Shown: positions 1 to 10,739 of the stretch, one piece after another
Layout: each line of letters begins with the position of its first letter
How positions within the stretch are numbered: the stretch's first letter is position 1
From: Heloderma charlesbogerti
Lineage: Eukaryota; Chordata; Lepidosauria; Squamata; Helodermatidae
Length of the DNA: 64,000 bases
Assembly (NCBI GenBank): GCA_026122225.1
Contig: JANEZZ010002360.1
Location: 744,001 to 808,000 of the forward strand
Reading direction: 5' to 3'
Made by a program: the position numbers and the translations under genes
The notes under the pieces: generated by a model
What the model was told of the DNA's origin: nothing
Database searches by the model: none
Seen by the model: only the letters and a program-made list of their open reading frames with translations

Positions 1-330
1 ATTATAAAATAATAAATAGTTTAAACACCTAAAATGTATTTAACTATTAAATAAACTAACATTAAAATCTAAAACAGTAAGGGTGCAATCCTATGCATGT
101 TAGGCAGAGAAAGGCCTACAACAGTTAAAACAATGTGCTAGGAAATGCATTTAGCCCTCAAAGGCTTTGGTAAAAAGCCATGTTTTTACTTGGCACCGAA
201 ACGAGACCAATGTCTGCGCCAATTGGGCCTCCAAGGGGAGGGCATTCCACAACCGGGGTGCCACAGCAGAGAAGGCCCTCTCCCATGTCCCACCATAGTG
301 TAAACGCCCAGTCTAGTTGAGCTACTCTTC
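1..330 (-). repeat. L2-like LINE 3' fragment in XRCC1 intron 4
   Basis: The segment at about 150-310 matches in wording the C-terminal LINE segment at 6720-6850 (shared phrases such as 'aaggccctctc' and the 'ccacaac..gg..gccac' block), read on the minus strand. It looks like the 3' end of an L2/CR1-superfamily LINE. A piece of the 'GCAATCCTATGCATG' palindromic MITE lies at 83-130. Positions 1-578 are intron 4 of XRCC1, whose fifth exon lies beyond the left edge. Confidence 0.55.
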
Positions 331-578
331 TATCTTCTCTCACTGTGTGCTGTCACAGAAAATGACAGCGAAGTCCTTTTCAACCTATCTCAGCCTCAAA
401 ATGCTCCTGTAATACAAGCCAGTATGAAACCGCTTTGACAGATGAACAACCGAGAGATGATAACTAACCTACCGCTACTTGGCAAGTCTCCAACTGAGCA
501 GAGAAATGAATGCAGGAGACCCAAGTCTGACAATGGTTGGCATCCCTTATGTGTCCTTTTGCTCTCCAAAATACAAAC

Positions 579-737
579 CTTAGTATAGGGCTGAGTACAA
601 ACGATTTTCACCCGGTCCCACTTCCTCTCCATGGTGGCCTTCACCAGCTTATCTGGCCCAAACATACGGACCCTGTTCAGGTTGGTGCTGCTCTTGCTCT
701 CTGACGGGGACATGAAAGAGGAGGTGACCAACAGCAC
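579..737 (-). CDS. XRCC1: XRCC1 exon 4
   Basis: This 159-nt, 53-codon exon on the minus strand encodes the end of the XRCC1 N-terminal domain, the part that binds DNA polymerase beta. It reads from VLLVTSSFMSPSES through MFGPDKLVK to KWDRVKIVC..PYTK, which lines up almost residue for residue with vertebrate XRCC1. The acceptor is tctcag at 738-743 and the donor is AAG|GTTTGT at 577-578; both junctions are phase 0. XRCC1 is the nuclear scaffold that joins PARP1, LIG3, polymerase beta and PNKP in single-strand-break and base-excision repair. The exon has no stop or frameshift, so the gene looks functional. Only the first 137 codons of the protein are in this window. Confidence 0.95.
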
Positions 738-748
738 CTGAGATGGAA

Positions 749-922
749 GGGAAAGGACTACGGTGGAGATCATGCTGCAGACTTTTAAAGGTTACATATC
801 CTGCTGTTACTAAGTGCCAGTTCTGACCCCAAAGAAGGGAAAGGACCACGGTGGAGATCATGCTGCAAAAGGTTACATATCCTGCTGTTACTAAGTTCCA
901 GTTCTGACCCAAAAGTCTCCAC
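749..922. repeat. 88-bp direct duplication beside XRCC1 exon 4
   Basis: Two copies of an ~88-bp unit start at 749 and 837 with GGGAAAGGAC(T/C)ACGGTGGAG and differ by a few substitutions and a small deletion. On the transcribed strand the pair lies just upstream of the exon 4 acceptor (738), so the branch point and pyrimidine tract region of intron 3 has been duplicated. Confidence 0.85.
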
Positions 923-1047
923 CCCAATGGGCTTCAGGGATTGGTTACAGCACAGACCTAGGAGGGGGGAGGGATTTAAAGAACACTGAGCCATGGTCCT
1001 GGCTCTTAATGGAAAGTGCTACTTGCAGGGAAGCACAATACAGACAC

Positions 1048-1068
1048 TGTGTGTGTGTGTGTGTGTGT
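1048..1068. repeat. (GT)n microsatellite
   Basis: A short GT dinucleotide run in XRCC1 intron 3, seen directly. Confidence 0.9.
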
Positions 1069-1509
1069 CTATGTGTGTGCACAGGGGGAGGGGACTTTAC
1101 TGTCTGGGCCTCCTGTGTCTTTATGGTAGCTTGCCATATTTGCCTAGCTTCAATTGTTTTGAATGTATTGTAAGCATTGATTTGTTCTGAATTCAACGAG
1201 TAGCCAGCTTATACCGCTGGCGTCCCACTCATCTGTGATTCTACTGCCCCGTCCTCTCAGGTTCAAGTTTCCTTCTACGGGGTTGAAGTTCCCCTTCAAC
1301 CTGGCTTTTCATATCTCTGTGAAACGGTCTCCCCCATAAGCTGTTTTAACACCATGGACCGAAAAAATGACACATCCCATTGCAACAAGGAGATGACTCT
1401 GATCCTGCATAACTGAAGACATCAGCTTTTGCTACAGAAGAACCAGCTTCCAAGTCAGGATGGCACATGAGGCCCTGAGTATCATCCGGTTCACATGCAC
1501 ACCCCTCAC

Positions 1510-1617
1510 CTCATAGTTCTGTTCGCTGGAAGAGGCAGAGTTGCCGGCCAGCACTTCCACAAACGCAGAGCCTTCATTGCCAATGTCGATGCTGTGGATC
1601 TGCTCCTCTTTCTCAAA
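1510..1617 (-). CDS. XRCC1: XRCC1 exon 3
   Basis: A 108-nt, 36-codon exon on the minus strand. It starts FEKEEQIHSIDIGNEGSAF, continues EVLAGNSAS, and ends SEQNYE, matching the beta-sandwich of the XRCC1 N-terminal domain. The acceptor is tag at 1618-1620 and the donor is GAG|GTGAGG at 1508-1509, both phase 0. Compared with the mammalian protein, the loop before EQ.YE is slightly different in length and composition. It joins cleanly to exon 4, where VLLVTSS follows directly. Confidence 0.95.
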
Positions 1618-1883
1618 CTACAGGGAGACAGGACAGCTTCAGTTAAGGGTTACGGGAAATGCACAAGGGCTATCTTGCAGGCCAGCCCTGTCTGGTGGAC
1701 CGTGATACATGACCCAGGCATGTATGACGGCCTACCATACCAACAAAGATCACTATCCTATACCAAGTCAGATGACTGGTCCATCCAGCCCCGTATTACC
1801 TAATCTGACTGGCAGTGGCTCTCCAAGGACTCCGCAGAAGTCTTCCCTTCCCCAGTCCTGGTACCCAAGACCCTCTTAATTGA

Positions 1884-1960
1884 TATGTCAGGGGTTGAAC
1901 CCGATATGTGTTGCATACAAAACATGCACTCTACCAATGAGGTATGGCCCCTTCACTAGA
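1884..1960 (-). repeat. tRNA-derived SINE fragment
   Basis: Read on the minus strand, the segment has a tRNA-like A-box/B-box arrangement (promoter words 'TTGGTAGAGTGCATG' and 'GGTTCAACCC'). It resembles the SINE heads at 37945-38118 and 50300-50505. Only the tRNA-like head is present. Confidence 0.5.
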
Positions 1961-2669
1961 GACCTAACAGGGCTTCTGTTTTTGCTGCCTGGGACAGTGA
2001 AAATACGGAGGTTTGTCAACCACCAGCAGGTCACATAGATGGCTGCTTGGCTGCCTACAGCCTGGAAGATTATTTGTGATAGCAGGGTTACTAAAGCAAG
2101 ACAAGATGCTTGGAGGCAAAAGCAGCTTGATGAGGTGCATGGATACAAGAGCTGTGGCAACTCACAGGACTTGCCCAAGCATCCACAGTGTCACTTTTAG
2201 AGCAATGAGACTACAGACAGAATGCCAAGTTGCGACTATACACAGAAAACATATATATGAAAGCTTTGCCATTTGTCAGAACTGTGGATCAGTTCATACA
2301 GTATGTTCCCCCTCCACAACCATGCACATGCCTGCAGTCATGTAGGGGAACCATCAGCATGAACCAAGCTGTACCTGGTTATACTCAAGAACAACCTCCA
2401 CCATCCCACCAGTGTTCTTTCCAGCTGCCACCATTCACAAAACCGCAACAGCTCTGACTATCGCCTCCACCTCGTTTCACAGTGACATCCTTTTGCGGGA
2501 GATACCTGGGTGGCTGAGACAGAGCCACAGCTGTTCACGCCTTTGAGAAACTAACTGCAGGAGCCAGACGCGGAGCAATTCGCCACTAAAGACGCGCTTC
2601 ACGACCCATTTACACCCACAACAATCCTGCAGGAGAGTTAGGGCTGATTTCAAACAAACGAAAACTCGC

Positions 2670-2762
2670 CTGCAATATGACGGAGACTTGCTTCTCCCCT
2701 GCTTGGGCGGCCTTCCACTTGCGGTAGGTGTCGGCCTTGAGCAGGTTCTCGGCGCAGTGAGT
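2670..2762 (-). CDS. XRCC1: XRCC1 exon 2
   Basis: A 93-nt, 31-codon exon on the minus strand reading THCAENLLKADTYRKWKAAQ and then AGEKQVSVILQ, the second block of the XRCC1 N-terminal domain. The acceptor is cccccag at 2763-2769. The donor reads CAG|GCGAGT, a GC rather than a GT dinucleotide (2669-2668). The phase-0 junctions and the match to the family on both sides make any other splice site unlikely, so intron 2 appears to be a GC-AG intron. Confidence 0.93.
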
Positions 2763-3169
2763 CTGGGGGTAGAGAAAGGAGGAGAGATGGGAAGGAAAAG
2801 AAAAAGAAGAAGAGAGACATGAGTGGCAGGAAAGAGCCCCTCCAACCCAGAAGAGCTATTCCACCCGGCTGTTCCATGGTCTGCTTCCCCCGCGTCGCTT
2901 CCCCAACATGGTCTGCTCCCCGCAATGGCACTCCCCGTCACCAGGGTCTCTTCACACGTGCCCACTCCCTACAGTGGGATGAGGCCGTTTCTGCTCCAGC
3001 CCCCTTCCCCCACAACCCTTTATAATGACCTGCCCGCACCCCCCCGCAATCACCCAACCGATGGGCTCTTCCAGATTCTACCAATCAGAACTCCACTCCT
3101 CCCACCCACCCCCCCACTACGAATGGTTGCGCCCAAGCACCAACGGAATGCCGGTCTTCTCCTCCCCCC

Positions 3170-3640
3170 CCCCCCGCAACGGAATCGCCTCCCGTCAAAA
3201 GGCGGCGCGGGGCCGTGCGCGCTCCCGCTCGCACCGTGTCGGAGCTGCTCGCAGACACCACATGTCGGACCGCGATCTCCGGCATCTCCCCGCCAGTTTC
3301 TGTCACCGCCGTAACCCGGCAGCAAAACTCCACAAGCCACCCGGAAGTGCTGGGCCACCCCCTCCCCTTGTGGGCGCTCTGTACTTACCACCGCCGAGCG
3401 CGTCTATGGTTTCCCCGCCACCGCCTCGACAGTCCTCCTGGCGCTTCTGCGCAGGCGCCGAGGGGGGGGGGGAGCGAAAGTCGCGCAGGCGCAGAGTCCG
3501 ATCGGCGTCTTCCGAGAGGGAGGCAGCGGCGCGACCGCCCGCTGCTTTCCCGCAGCCTGGAGCGGAGCGAGTCTCGCCCCGCCCGCGGCGTTTTTCCAGC
3601 GCATGCGCTCTGGCTGCTTCTCGGCCACCGCTGTAGAGCT
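3170..3640. promoter_or_regulatory. CpG-rich promoter region of XRCC1
   Basis: The sequence from about 3170 to 3640 is very GC-rich and dense in CpG, unlike the AT-rich DNA on both sides, and covers exon 1 and the region upstream of XRCC1. It includes repeated 'GCGCAGGCGC'-like words (near 3450 and 3485), which resemble NRF1 sites, and no TATA box on the minus strand. This fits a broad housekeeping promoter. It may be bidirectional, but no plus-strand first exon could be confirmed. Long open frames here are a by-product of GC richness. Confidence 0.75.
3235..3285 (-). CDS. XRCC1: XRCC1 exon 1, coding part (start codon)
   Basis: Seventeen codons on the minus strand, starting at the ATG complementary to 3283-3285 and reading MPEIAVRHVVSASSSDT. 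This matches the invariant XRCC1 N-terminus (MPEI.LRHVVS). The donor is ACG|GTGCGAG at 3233-3234, phase 0, continuing into THCAEN of exon 2. An in-frame upstream ATG (near 3333) would add 16 residues not seen in the family, so the MPEI start is preferred. The 5' UTR runs rightwards into the CpG-rich promoter. Confidence 0.95.
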
Positions 3641-3839
3641 GCGAAGTTATGTTACGCTGTTGCGGCGCGAGGCTGGAAAGGCTTTTAAAATGCGCACTGC
3701 AACATACTGTTCCTGGAAAAGGAACAATAAAGAAGGAATGGATCGTTATTAAGTGAACAATAATAACAATAATAATACTTAAATTTATTAAGTATTAAAT
3801 TTATTTTAAATAATAAATTATTTTATATATCTTATATAT

Positions 3840-4020
3840 TTAAGAGCGCTTCGGCTATTGGGCGGTATAGAAATGAAATAAAATAAATAAATAAATAAAT
3901 TCATTAATCGCCCATCTGGCTGGTCACCCAGCCACTCTGGGCGATGTACAGCATACAATAAAACCATTTAAAACAATAAAATTCTACAATAAAAACATTT
4001 TCTAAAACACCCTAACCCAC
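3840..4020 (+). repeat. L2-like LINE 3' tail plus (TAAA)n
   Basis: The phrase TTGGGCGGTATAGAAATG followed by a (AAAT)n run at about 3880-3905 is the usual 3' end of the L2-like LINEs in this window (compare 50155-50210). The adjoining 'gccactctgggcgatgtac' block recurs in reverse at 41805-41850. Confidence 0.6.
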
Positions 4021-4084
4021 CCCAATAATTAATTATCAATACGTTAATAATGTGTGTATTTGCATTTTATTTGTACAATAAATG

Positions 4085-4735
4085 TTGTTTATTCGGTCAG
4101 TCGCTTCCGACTCTTCGTGACTTCACGGACCAGCCCACGCCACAGCTTCCTGTCGGCCGTCGCCACCCCCAGCTCCCCCAAGGTCGAGTCCGTCACCTCC
4201 AGAATATCATCCATCCATCTTGCCCTTGGTCAGCCCCTCTTCCTTTTGCCTTCCGCTTTCCCTAGCATCAGCATCTTCTCCAGGGTGTCCTGTCTTCTCA
4301 TTCTGTGGCCAAAGTACTTCAGTTCTGCCTTTCATATCATTCCCTCAAGTGAGCAGTCTGGCTTGATTTCCTGGAGTATGGACTGGTTTGATCTTCTTGC
4401 AGTCCAAGGCACTCTCAGAATTTCCCTCCAGCACCACAGTTCAAAAGCATCTATCTTCCTTCGCTCAGCCTTCCTTACGGTCCAGCTCTGGCAGCCATAG
4501 GTTACTACGGGGAATACCATTGCTTTCACTATGCGGACCTTTGTTGTCAGCGTGATGTCTCCACTCTTCACTATTTGATCAAGATTTGTCATTGCTCTCC
4601 TCCCAAGAAGGAAACGTCTTCTGATTTCCTGGCCGCAGTCAGCGTCTGCAGTAATCTTTGCGCCTAGAAAGACAAAGTCTGTCACTGCCCCCACGTTTTC
4701 TCCCTCTATTTGCCAGTTCTCAATCAAGCTGGTTG
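4085..4735 (-). mobile_element. 5'-truncated BovB (RTE) LINE
   Basis: On the minus strand this segment encodes the C-terminal region of BovB reverse transcriptase, including VTDFVFLGAKITADADCG, TYGCQSWT, FELWCWRE and VPWTARRSNQSIL, in one frame over 131 codons. It ends in the BovB 3' UTR, where minus-strand GACTCTTCGTGA-type words are still visible on the plus strand at 4108. It is more diverged from BovB than the 32.4-35.6 kb copy, so it is an older insertion. Confidence 0.85.
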
Positions 4736-5419
4736 CTTGATATATGGTTGTTTATTTAATAAATAAATAAATAAATAAATGCAATTAATTTGTTTTAAGT
4801 AACACCAATGTAATGCTTAATTTATTGTGAATGTATGCATTTATGGTACATTTATTCAATAAATAAAAATAATCATCTTTTAATGATGATGATGACAGGA
4901 AATGGCTTTTTATGATGTATTAAGCCATAGTTTCATACAAGCCTTCCCCAACCCGGTGCTGTCCAGATGTTTTGGACTACAGTGACCATCATGGCTGGCC
5001 ATTGGCTATGTTGGCCGGGGCTTTTCTTGGTAGCAGCTATGTTGTCCAGGTACTACACCGATCGGACCTAAGAATCCCTGTATTTGTCTGCTGTCACAAA
5101 GTGTATATCCAAATTGGCTTTCTGGACTCGGTCAGCATCTAGGCTAATTTCCCTTGGCTCATCCACCTCTACTGTTATGCAGTTACTGTTGTAACAGGCT
5201 TCAGCTCAACTATTTGGCCAGGCTCCGTGCTTCTGCACTTGAGCCCTTTCAAAGTCTGACTCCAAGCTTGTCCCCCAGAAATAGCATTCCAGCGTTTGCC
5301 TCTTTGGCCATTACTTTTGCCAGAACTCCAATTAAGAACAGAAATTGGAAGCAATCCTTGCCATGACTCGGTAGCTGTGTGTCTAATTTAATTTCCATTT
5401 TCGGGCATGTTTGTGGAGC

Positions 5420-5870
5420 AGTGATGGCTTCTCAGATCCAGTTGTCTTGCAGGATACTTTTCATTTGGATCCATTCCAATCTGGGTTCAGGCCTGGTTTG
5501 GAGGACAGTAATAGGCTTGGTCACCCTGGTGGATGATTTATGCTGAGAAACGGACGTGGGGAGTGTGACCCTGTTAGTTCTGGATTGCACAACAACTTGT
5601 GAGGATGTGGAGTCGTGAGGATAATACTCCTCACAAAAGAATCTCATCATGAGAATCTTCACGTGACCCATTTTGTGGCCTTGTTCCAACCGCAAGGCGT
5701 ATTAAATCGGAGCATAATAAATATCACTTCTATTTGTCCAGTAATTCAAATCTCTTACAAAGGACAAAAGTGTTGTGGAATGTCTTATTCCCTCACCCTC
5801 TCAGGATTCTTCCTGGTGGTCACTTGAGAGGCATTTGGGTATTGTCTTTAGGAGCACATGTCCTCTTCTA
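5420..5870 (+). mobile_element. L2-like LINE reverse-transcriptase fragment
   Basis: On the plus strand, broken frames at 5450-5600 give the L2 reverse-transcriptase block LDPFQSGFRPG followed by a LVTLVDD-like segment, interrupted by stops and shifts. It is a degenerate internal fragment. The flanks 4740-5420 and 5870-6500 hold (TAAA)n, a scrap of the 'CCTTCCCCAACC' MITE at 4943-5030 and otherwise nothing recognised. Confidence 0.6.
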
Positions 5871-6509
5871 AAAAAATGGCTTCCAGTGCCGAAAGAGGCC
5901 TGCCAGTAAGTTCCCTTGCTAGAATGTCACAATTAGTGTCTTAAGTAGCATTGTAATTTTTCAAAGTCATTTAGGAAGTCAATAAACTCTGCCTGCGCAG
6001 ACACACGTAACCACCAGACATAGGCTGTAGGGCCCAGGCCTGTCAGAAAATCCCCTTGCTGTAAATTTTAATTCCCCACGCCTCTTTCACCTCTAGCATG
6101 GCTACTGGAGTTTCTTGGGGGCAGGGGGCAGGATTTGAGCCGGGCATCTTCAGTTGCTGATCCCACTGTAAGTCAGGATCCAGATTTGAGGACCTCCCCA
6201 GCAAAAGGCCCTATATGGTGGCCTCCCTCTTATATAGGTCCCTTCCCCAGTGGGCTCTCCCGCTGGTGGCAGCAAGCAGCTCTGCAATCTGTGTCAGGCA
6301 GCCGCAAGCCAGTCTCCATTTTAATTATCCCAAATGCCTCTGCCATAGCGTCGCCTTAGGGCCTTGTGGGTAATTAAAATGGTGGATGGCTCCCAGACTC
6401 AGCTGCTTGTTGTGGGTGCCTCGTTGAGGCCTTAGAAACTGCCCAAGGATATTGGATGCTGATTCCGACTGTGCCCCGTTGTAGGATTTATGGAATTCCT
6501 AACCACTAG

Positions 6510-7470
6510 TGTTTATTTATTTAAAAAAACCTCTTGGTTGCCTTTCAGGGCAGAAGCCTTCCCAAGATGGCTTACAGCAATAAAATACATAAAAACAGCT
6601 CAACTATTAAAAGCGATAAAAACATAAGCACAATAAAATAGCAATAAAACCCGACAATAAAACGAGCAACAACAATGGCAATAGCAGCAACAACAGCTAT
6701 CTCTTCTATCAAGAAAAGGCCATGGTAAAAGTAATATGTTTTCAAGGCCTTCTTAAAAGCCTGCAATGATGGAGCATTGCGGACCGTCGATGGCAACTTG
6801 TTCCAACAGTGTGGGGCCACTGCAGAGAAGGCCCTCTCATGTGTGGTCACCAACCTGATTGTTCTCATGGGTGGGCAAATGGGAAGGGCCCCTCTTTCTG
6901 ATCTTAAAGTGCAGGCAGGCTGATATGGGTGAAGGCGGACCTTCAAATAACTTGGTCCCAAACTGTTTAAGGCTTTAAAGGTCAAAGCCAGCACTTTAAA
7001 TTGGGCTCAGAAACCCTGGTAACGAGTGCAGCTGGTGCAGTATAGGCATTATGTGAGCGAATCACCTCACCCCCACCAATACTCGGGCTGCTGCATTCTG
7101 CACCAGCAGAAGTTTCTGAACCATCTTCAAAGGCAGCCCCACGTACCGTGCATTACAGTAGTCCAGCCTGGACATGACTAGTGTGTGGATAACTGAGGCA
7201 AGGTCCATGCTGGTAAAATGCACTCCGGGACACCGCAGCCACCTGGGCTTCCCCGGTTAGCTCAGAGTCCAGGAGGACTCCCAGACTGCGCACTTGGTCT
7301 TTCAGGGGGAGTGCAACCCCATCTAAGACCAGTTGTAAACCTCCATCCGAAGTAGTTGGTTTCCCAACCCACAGTACCTCCATCTCGTCTGGGTTAAGTC
7401 TCCACTTGTTCACCGTCATCCATCCCCGGACAGCCTCCAGACACTGGTTCAAGTGTTTCAGATCTCCTTC
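6510..7470 (-). mobile_element. L2-like LINE 3' half, degenerate
   Basis: Two minus-strand open stretches carry L2-type motifs. 7153-7452 has CLEAVRGWMTVNKWRLNPD and VRSLGVLLDSEL, typical of the RT thumb region. 6572-6994 has ERAFSAVAPHCWNKLP and QAFKKALKTY, the typical L2 C-terminus, then a 3' UTR rich in CAATAAAA. The two are in different frames, so the copy is inactive. Confidence 0.8.
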
Positions 7471-8218
7471 AGGGATTCTTAAATCATGTTTGCATTAATA
7501 CTCGGCTAACTTTCATGTTTGAAAGGGACATCGTCTTGTTTAGAGGAAGCCACCTCTTCTCTTGATGGCTGCCCGTGGTGATGCTTCACCGCCATCATTC
7601 GTCCTAAAACAAGCTATACCCTGACAGCTCAAGCCAGCCAGCCATTGGAACCTCTCCAGCTTCCATGCCTAACAAGTGGGTTCTTTATACTTTTACCTGA
7701 GTGCATATATTTGCTGTGCCTGAGCCATTTCAAGATAAGTCAACACGCCAAGGTTTTACACAGCACAGCCACCACTATGAACCGGGCATCACCTTCCCTC
7801 GGAAAAAGGCTATTGGCTCCAACCGCCCTGTGAAGAGGAGGAGAAGCAGATGAGGTGAGCTGTCTCCATCACCATCAGCTGGACAGGGCTACTCCCTCGC
7901 ATAGCTTTTTAATTAACAGGTCTACGTTTTTTTAATCTTCTGTTTTATTGTATGTATCTTATGCATATTTTTATGATAATAAACTGATGCGGGGGGGGGG
8001 CAGTTAAGTGCTGAAAAGCCTGGATGTTTTCAATGTTTTCATAGCAGGCTGCCCATGGCAAATGGCCATGGCAGAGAAATACTGAAAATAGTTCAAGGCA
8101 AAGTCAAAATTCCTGTTTTTGATAAACTATGGCAAGATTTTATTGTATATACAAATCAGGGACACATACAGCAATATTTGTCAAAGCCTTTCCTAAGATT
8201 ATGGTAAAGAGATGAATC

Positions 8219-8352
8219 GGGCGCAATCCTATGCACGTTTAAACAGAAGAAAGTCCTACAACTCCCAGCATTCCCCAGCCAGCTGCTGGCTGGGGCATGC
8301 TGGGAGTCGTAGGACTTTCTTCTGTCTAAACATGCGTAGGATTGTGCCCTAA
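8219..8352. mobile_element. Palindromic MITE, 'GCAATCCTATGCA' family
   Basis: A nearly perfect inverted repeat of about 134 bp. It opens GGGCGCAATCCTATGCACG and closes with the reverse complement ending GATTGTGCCCTA; the centre is CCAGCAGCTGGC-like. Other copies are at 18865-19012, 45028-45125, 45712-45836 and 46068-46152. Confidence 0.85.
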
Positions 8353-8706
8353 GGGAGCAATCCTATGTCCCCCTAGACCTCGGAGCCCAGAAACCACGGT
8401 CCCTGCCCACTCGTATCTGGTGTGGCTCTCTCTACGTCTCTGCGCTCGGAAACAGAGTGCGGAGATGGGGAAAATGAGGCAGGTTGGGAAGGAGACCACT
8501 GAAGCTGCGTTATGCGTCTTCCTATGCACTGTGCAGCCTCCCCCCTCCCACTCTGAAGTTCCCTGGCTAGACAGGTGAAATTGCCTGTCCAGCCAAAAAT
8601 TCAGGGTGGCCAGAGCACAGAGGAGACGATCGCCTCCATGCTCTGGCCACCCTGCGTGGGATTAGTTGTCAGCCTCCAAACTGTCTCCATATGATTGTGC
8701 CCTAAA
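8353..8706. mobile_element. Longer MITE sharing the 'GCAATCCTATG' ends
   Basis: It starts AGGGAGCAATCCTATG directly after the previous element and ends ATTGTGCCCTAA at 8693-8704. The inside contains a 'TGGCCAGAGCACAGAGGAG' / 'CTCCATGCTCTGGCCA' hairpin. The ends match the short palindromic family but the interior is different. The element at 12546-12975 has related ends. Confidence 0.6.
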
Positions 8707-8999
8707 TATAATTTGTTATTAAGAAGAATCATAAAGGAAACCTCCAAGTAGCCAATGGATTCCAGCTACATTTTTGTCTGTAAAGTAAAGGGGGGGATGC
8801 AAAATGTACTATCCTCGGTCAATAACCAGATTTAAATTCAATGTGTTTATTTGTCATTTTAATTTTAAAAGAAATAGGCTATTTAAGGACTGTGTATGAC
8901 CTCCAAAAAGTATGGGAGGGAAGGGAATTCCAGAATTCTTCCTCATTTACTTTTAGTATTTGTGTATTTGTGGTCTCAGGATTGGGGGGGGGGATAGAT

Positions 9000-9125
9000 T
9001 TATTTATGTATGTATTGCATTTATATCCCACCTTTTTTCCTCTTGCAAGGAACCCAAGGCGGCTTACATTATCCTCCTCCTCTCCACATTATCCTCACAA
9101 CAACAACCCTGTGAGGTAGGTTGTG
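9000..9125 (+). repeat. Interspersed repeat fragment (LINE/SINE 3' part)
   Basis: The words TTTATATCCCACCTTTTTTCC, 'aacccaaggcggcttacat' and 'cctgtgaggtaggttgtgctgag' occur in a dispersed repeat common in squamate genomes. I cannot assign the family. 8706-9000 and 9125-10270 hold AT-rich and C-rich low-complexity DNA and no recognised gene. Confidence 0.4.
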
Positions 9126-10269
9126 CTGAGAGATGTAGAACAATGTGTTGTGACTGCTTTGTTTTGGGATAAGGGAATGACAGCAATAAAACATATGTTA
9201 GTGACAGAAAAGAATAATTATTTTTTTTATCCCCCCTCCCCTTGTTCCTTCCAGCTATCCAAACTTAATACTTTGTGAGCCATTTAGAAACAGAGATGGA
9301 TACCAATGGAAGTTCTGTAAGATGACTTGCAGCTATGGGATGAGGCAGGGCATAAATACAATAAGCAGATTAAAATAAACAAATTATGGACTTGATTCTC
9401 CCCTTCCAATGATTATTAGCAGGATGAAGCCATATCTTGAATATACTAGTGCACTAAGGCCCAGCATCGTTCTAGGAGTTAAAGATAAAACCCTAGAACA
9501 AGTAGTTTGAGGTAAAATGGGTAGCTGAGCTGAAATTTCTCAGAAGGGATTTTTCTGAGAAACGTTCTCAGAATTTTCTGTTTCTCCCCCCTCCCCCCGC
9601 TAGAATATTGGCCAAATATTCTCCACCATTTTGTCTGGGGCAGCTGCCATCCCCCCCCCCCCAGTGAAGCTGGGGGGAGGTTTCTCCAAGACAATGGAAG
9701 GAGAAGCGAATGGAGGACTACCTGGATTTTTTCAAGGAATCGGCTTTGGTGCACTTTGGTCCGTGCAGGGCTCCTCCAGTGAGTACACCGCACCGGTGTA
9801 AGTCGCTTCACAAAACATTCTTCCGAGTTGGGGGGTGGGGGATTGGAGTAAACATCATCAGACTGGCAGGGGCTGATCAATGAATAAGAGAGTCTCCCCC
9901 ACCCTTCCAGGTTTTCCCTTCTCCTTCCACTGATACTCCCGTAATGCGATGGATCGAAGCTTAGCACTAGTTAATTCCTTGCACCAGCAAAGCAAACAGT
10001 AAAGAAACACAACTGCAGATCCTTTTTTACTCAATAAAATCCTGGGAGGTTTCCTCCCATGAAATGGCCTTGCAAAAAATCAATCTCTTTCTTTCTCCCC
10101 CCGCCCCCATTAATTACATCCTTTCAACAAAGCAAACAGAAAAGACACACAGCATGGATATTTATGGAACAAGCGTCGTTGACCACAATGGGAGTTGCTT
10201 CTGAGAAGACGCCTGTTTCCCCAAGCCATACCCGATTCTGCCAATTTCTTTTCCCCCCTTCCCCTCTAA

Positions 10270-10705
10270 AAGCCCTATCTCACTTTGTCACTAAGCGTGC
10301 ATTTGTCCAGCAGCACGTACACCCTCTATCTCGCTATGCCATTATCATGCATTTGCTCTATTGCACAACTGTGTGATAGAGCAAATGCGTGATAGAGGCT
10401 TAGTGAGATGGAAGAAATCATCCATCGTGAAAGGAAGTTCTTAAACAAATCACACCTACAAAAGGGTTTTGAATGTCACTGTGTCACTATCACGCATTTG
10501 CCCAGCAATACCTATACCCCCCATCTCATTATTTGTTATTTTGCATTTGCCAGCTATTCCTGTACCCCCTATCTCACTGTCTCACACTATCATAAAATAG
10601 TGTGATAATGAGATAGCTAGATAGTGAGATAGGGGGTATAGGTGTTGCTGGACAAATGCACAATAGTGAGAGAGTGAGATGGGGGTGTACGTAGTGCGGA
10701 CAAAA
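10270..10705. repeat. Foldback region with GCATTTGTCC inverted repeats
   Basis: Four related arms occur here: GTGCATTTGTCCAGCA near 10300, GCATTTGCTCTAT / ATAGAGCAAATGC as a hairpin at 10348-10388, CGCATTTGCCCAGCAATACC near 10493, and its reverse complement near 10640. Together with the repeated CTATCTCACT / AGTGAGATAG words they form nested inverted repeats. It looks like a foldback or MITE-type transposon; no transposase is present. Confidence 0.6.
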
Positions 10706-10739
10706 GCGCTATTTTGCTTTAATGCTTTACTTTTTTTTA

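Noticed and set aside
2477..2965. 162-codon minus-strand ORF around XRCC1 exon 2
   Set aside because: It is in a different frame from the true exon 2 and has no similarity; the exon itself is explained by XRCC1.
3025..3690. Overlapping 150-200-codon plus-strand frames in the CpG-rich region
   Set aside because: They cover the XRCC1 first exon on the opposite strand, are open in several frames because of high GC content, and have no domain.
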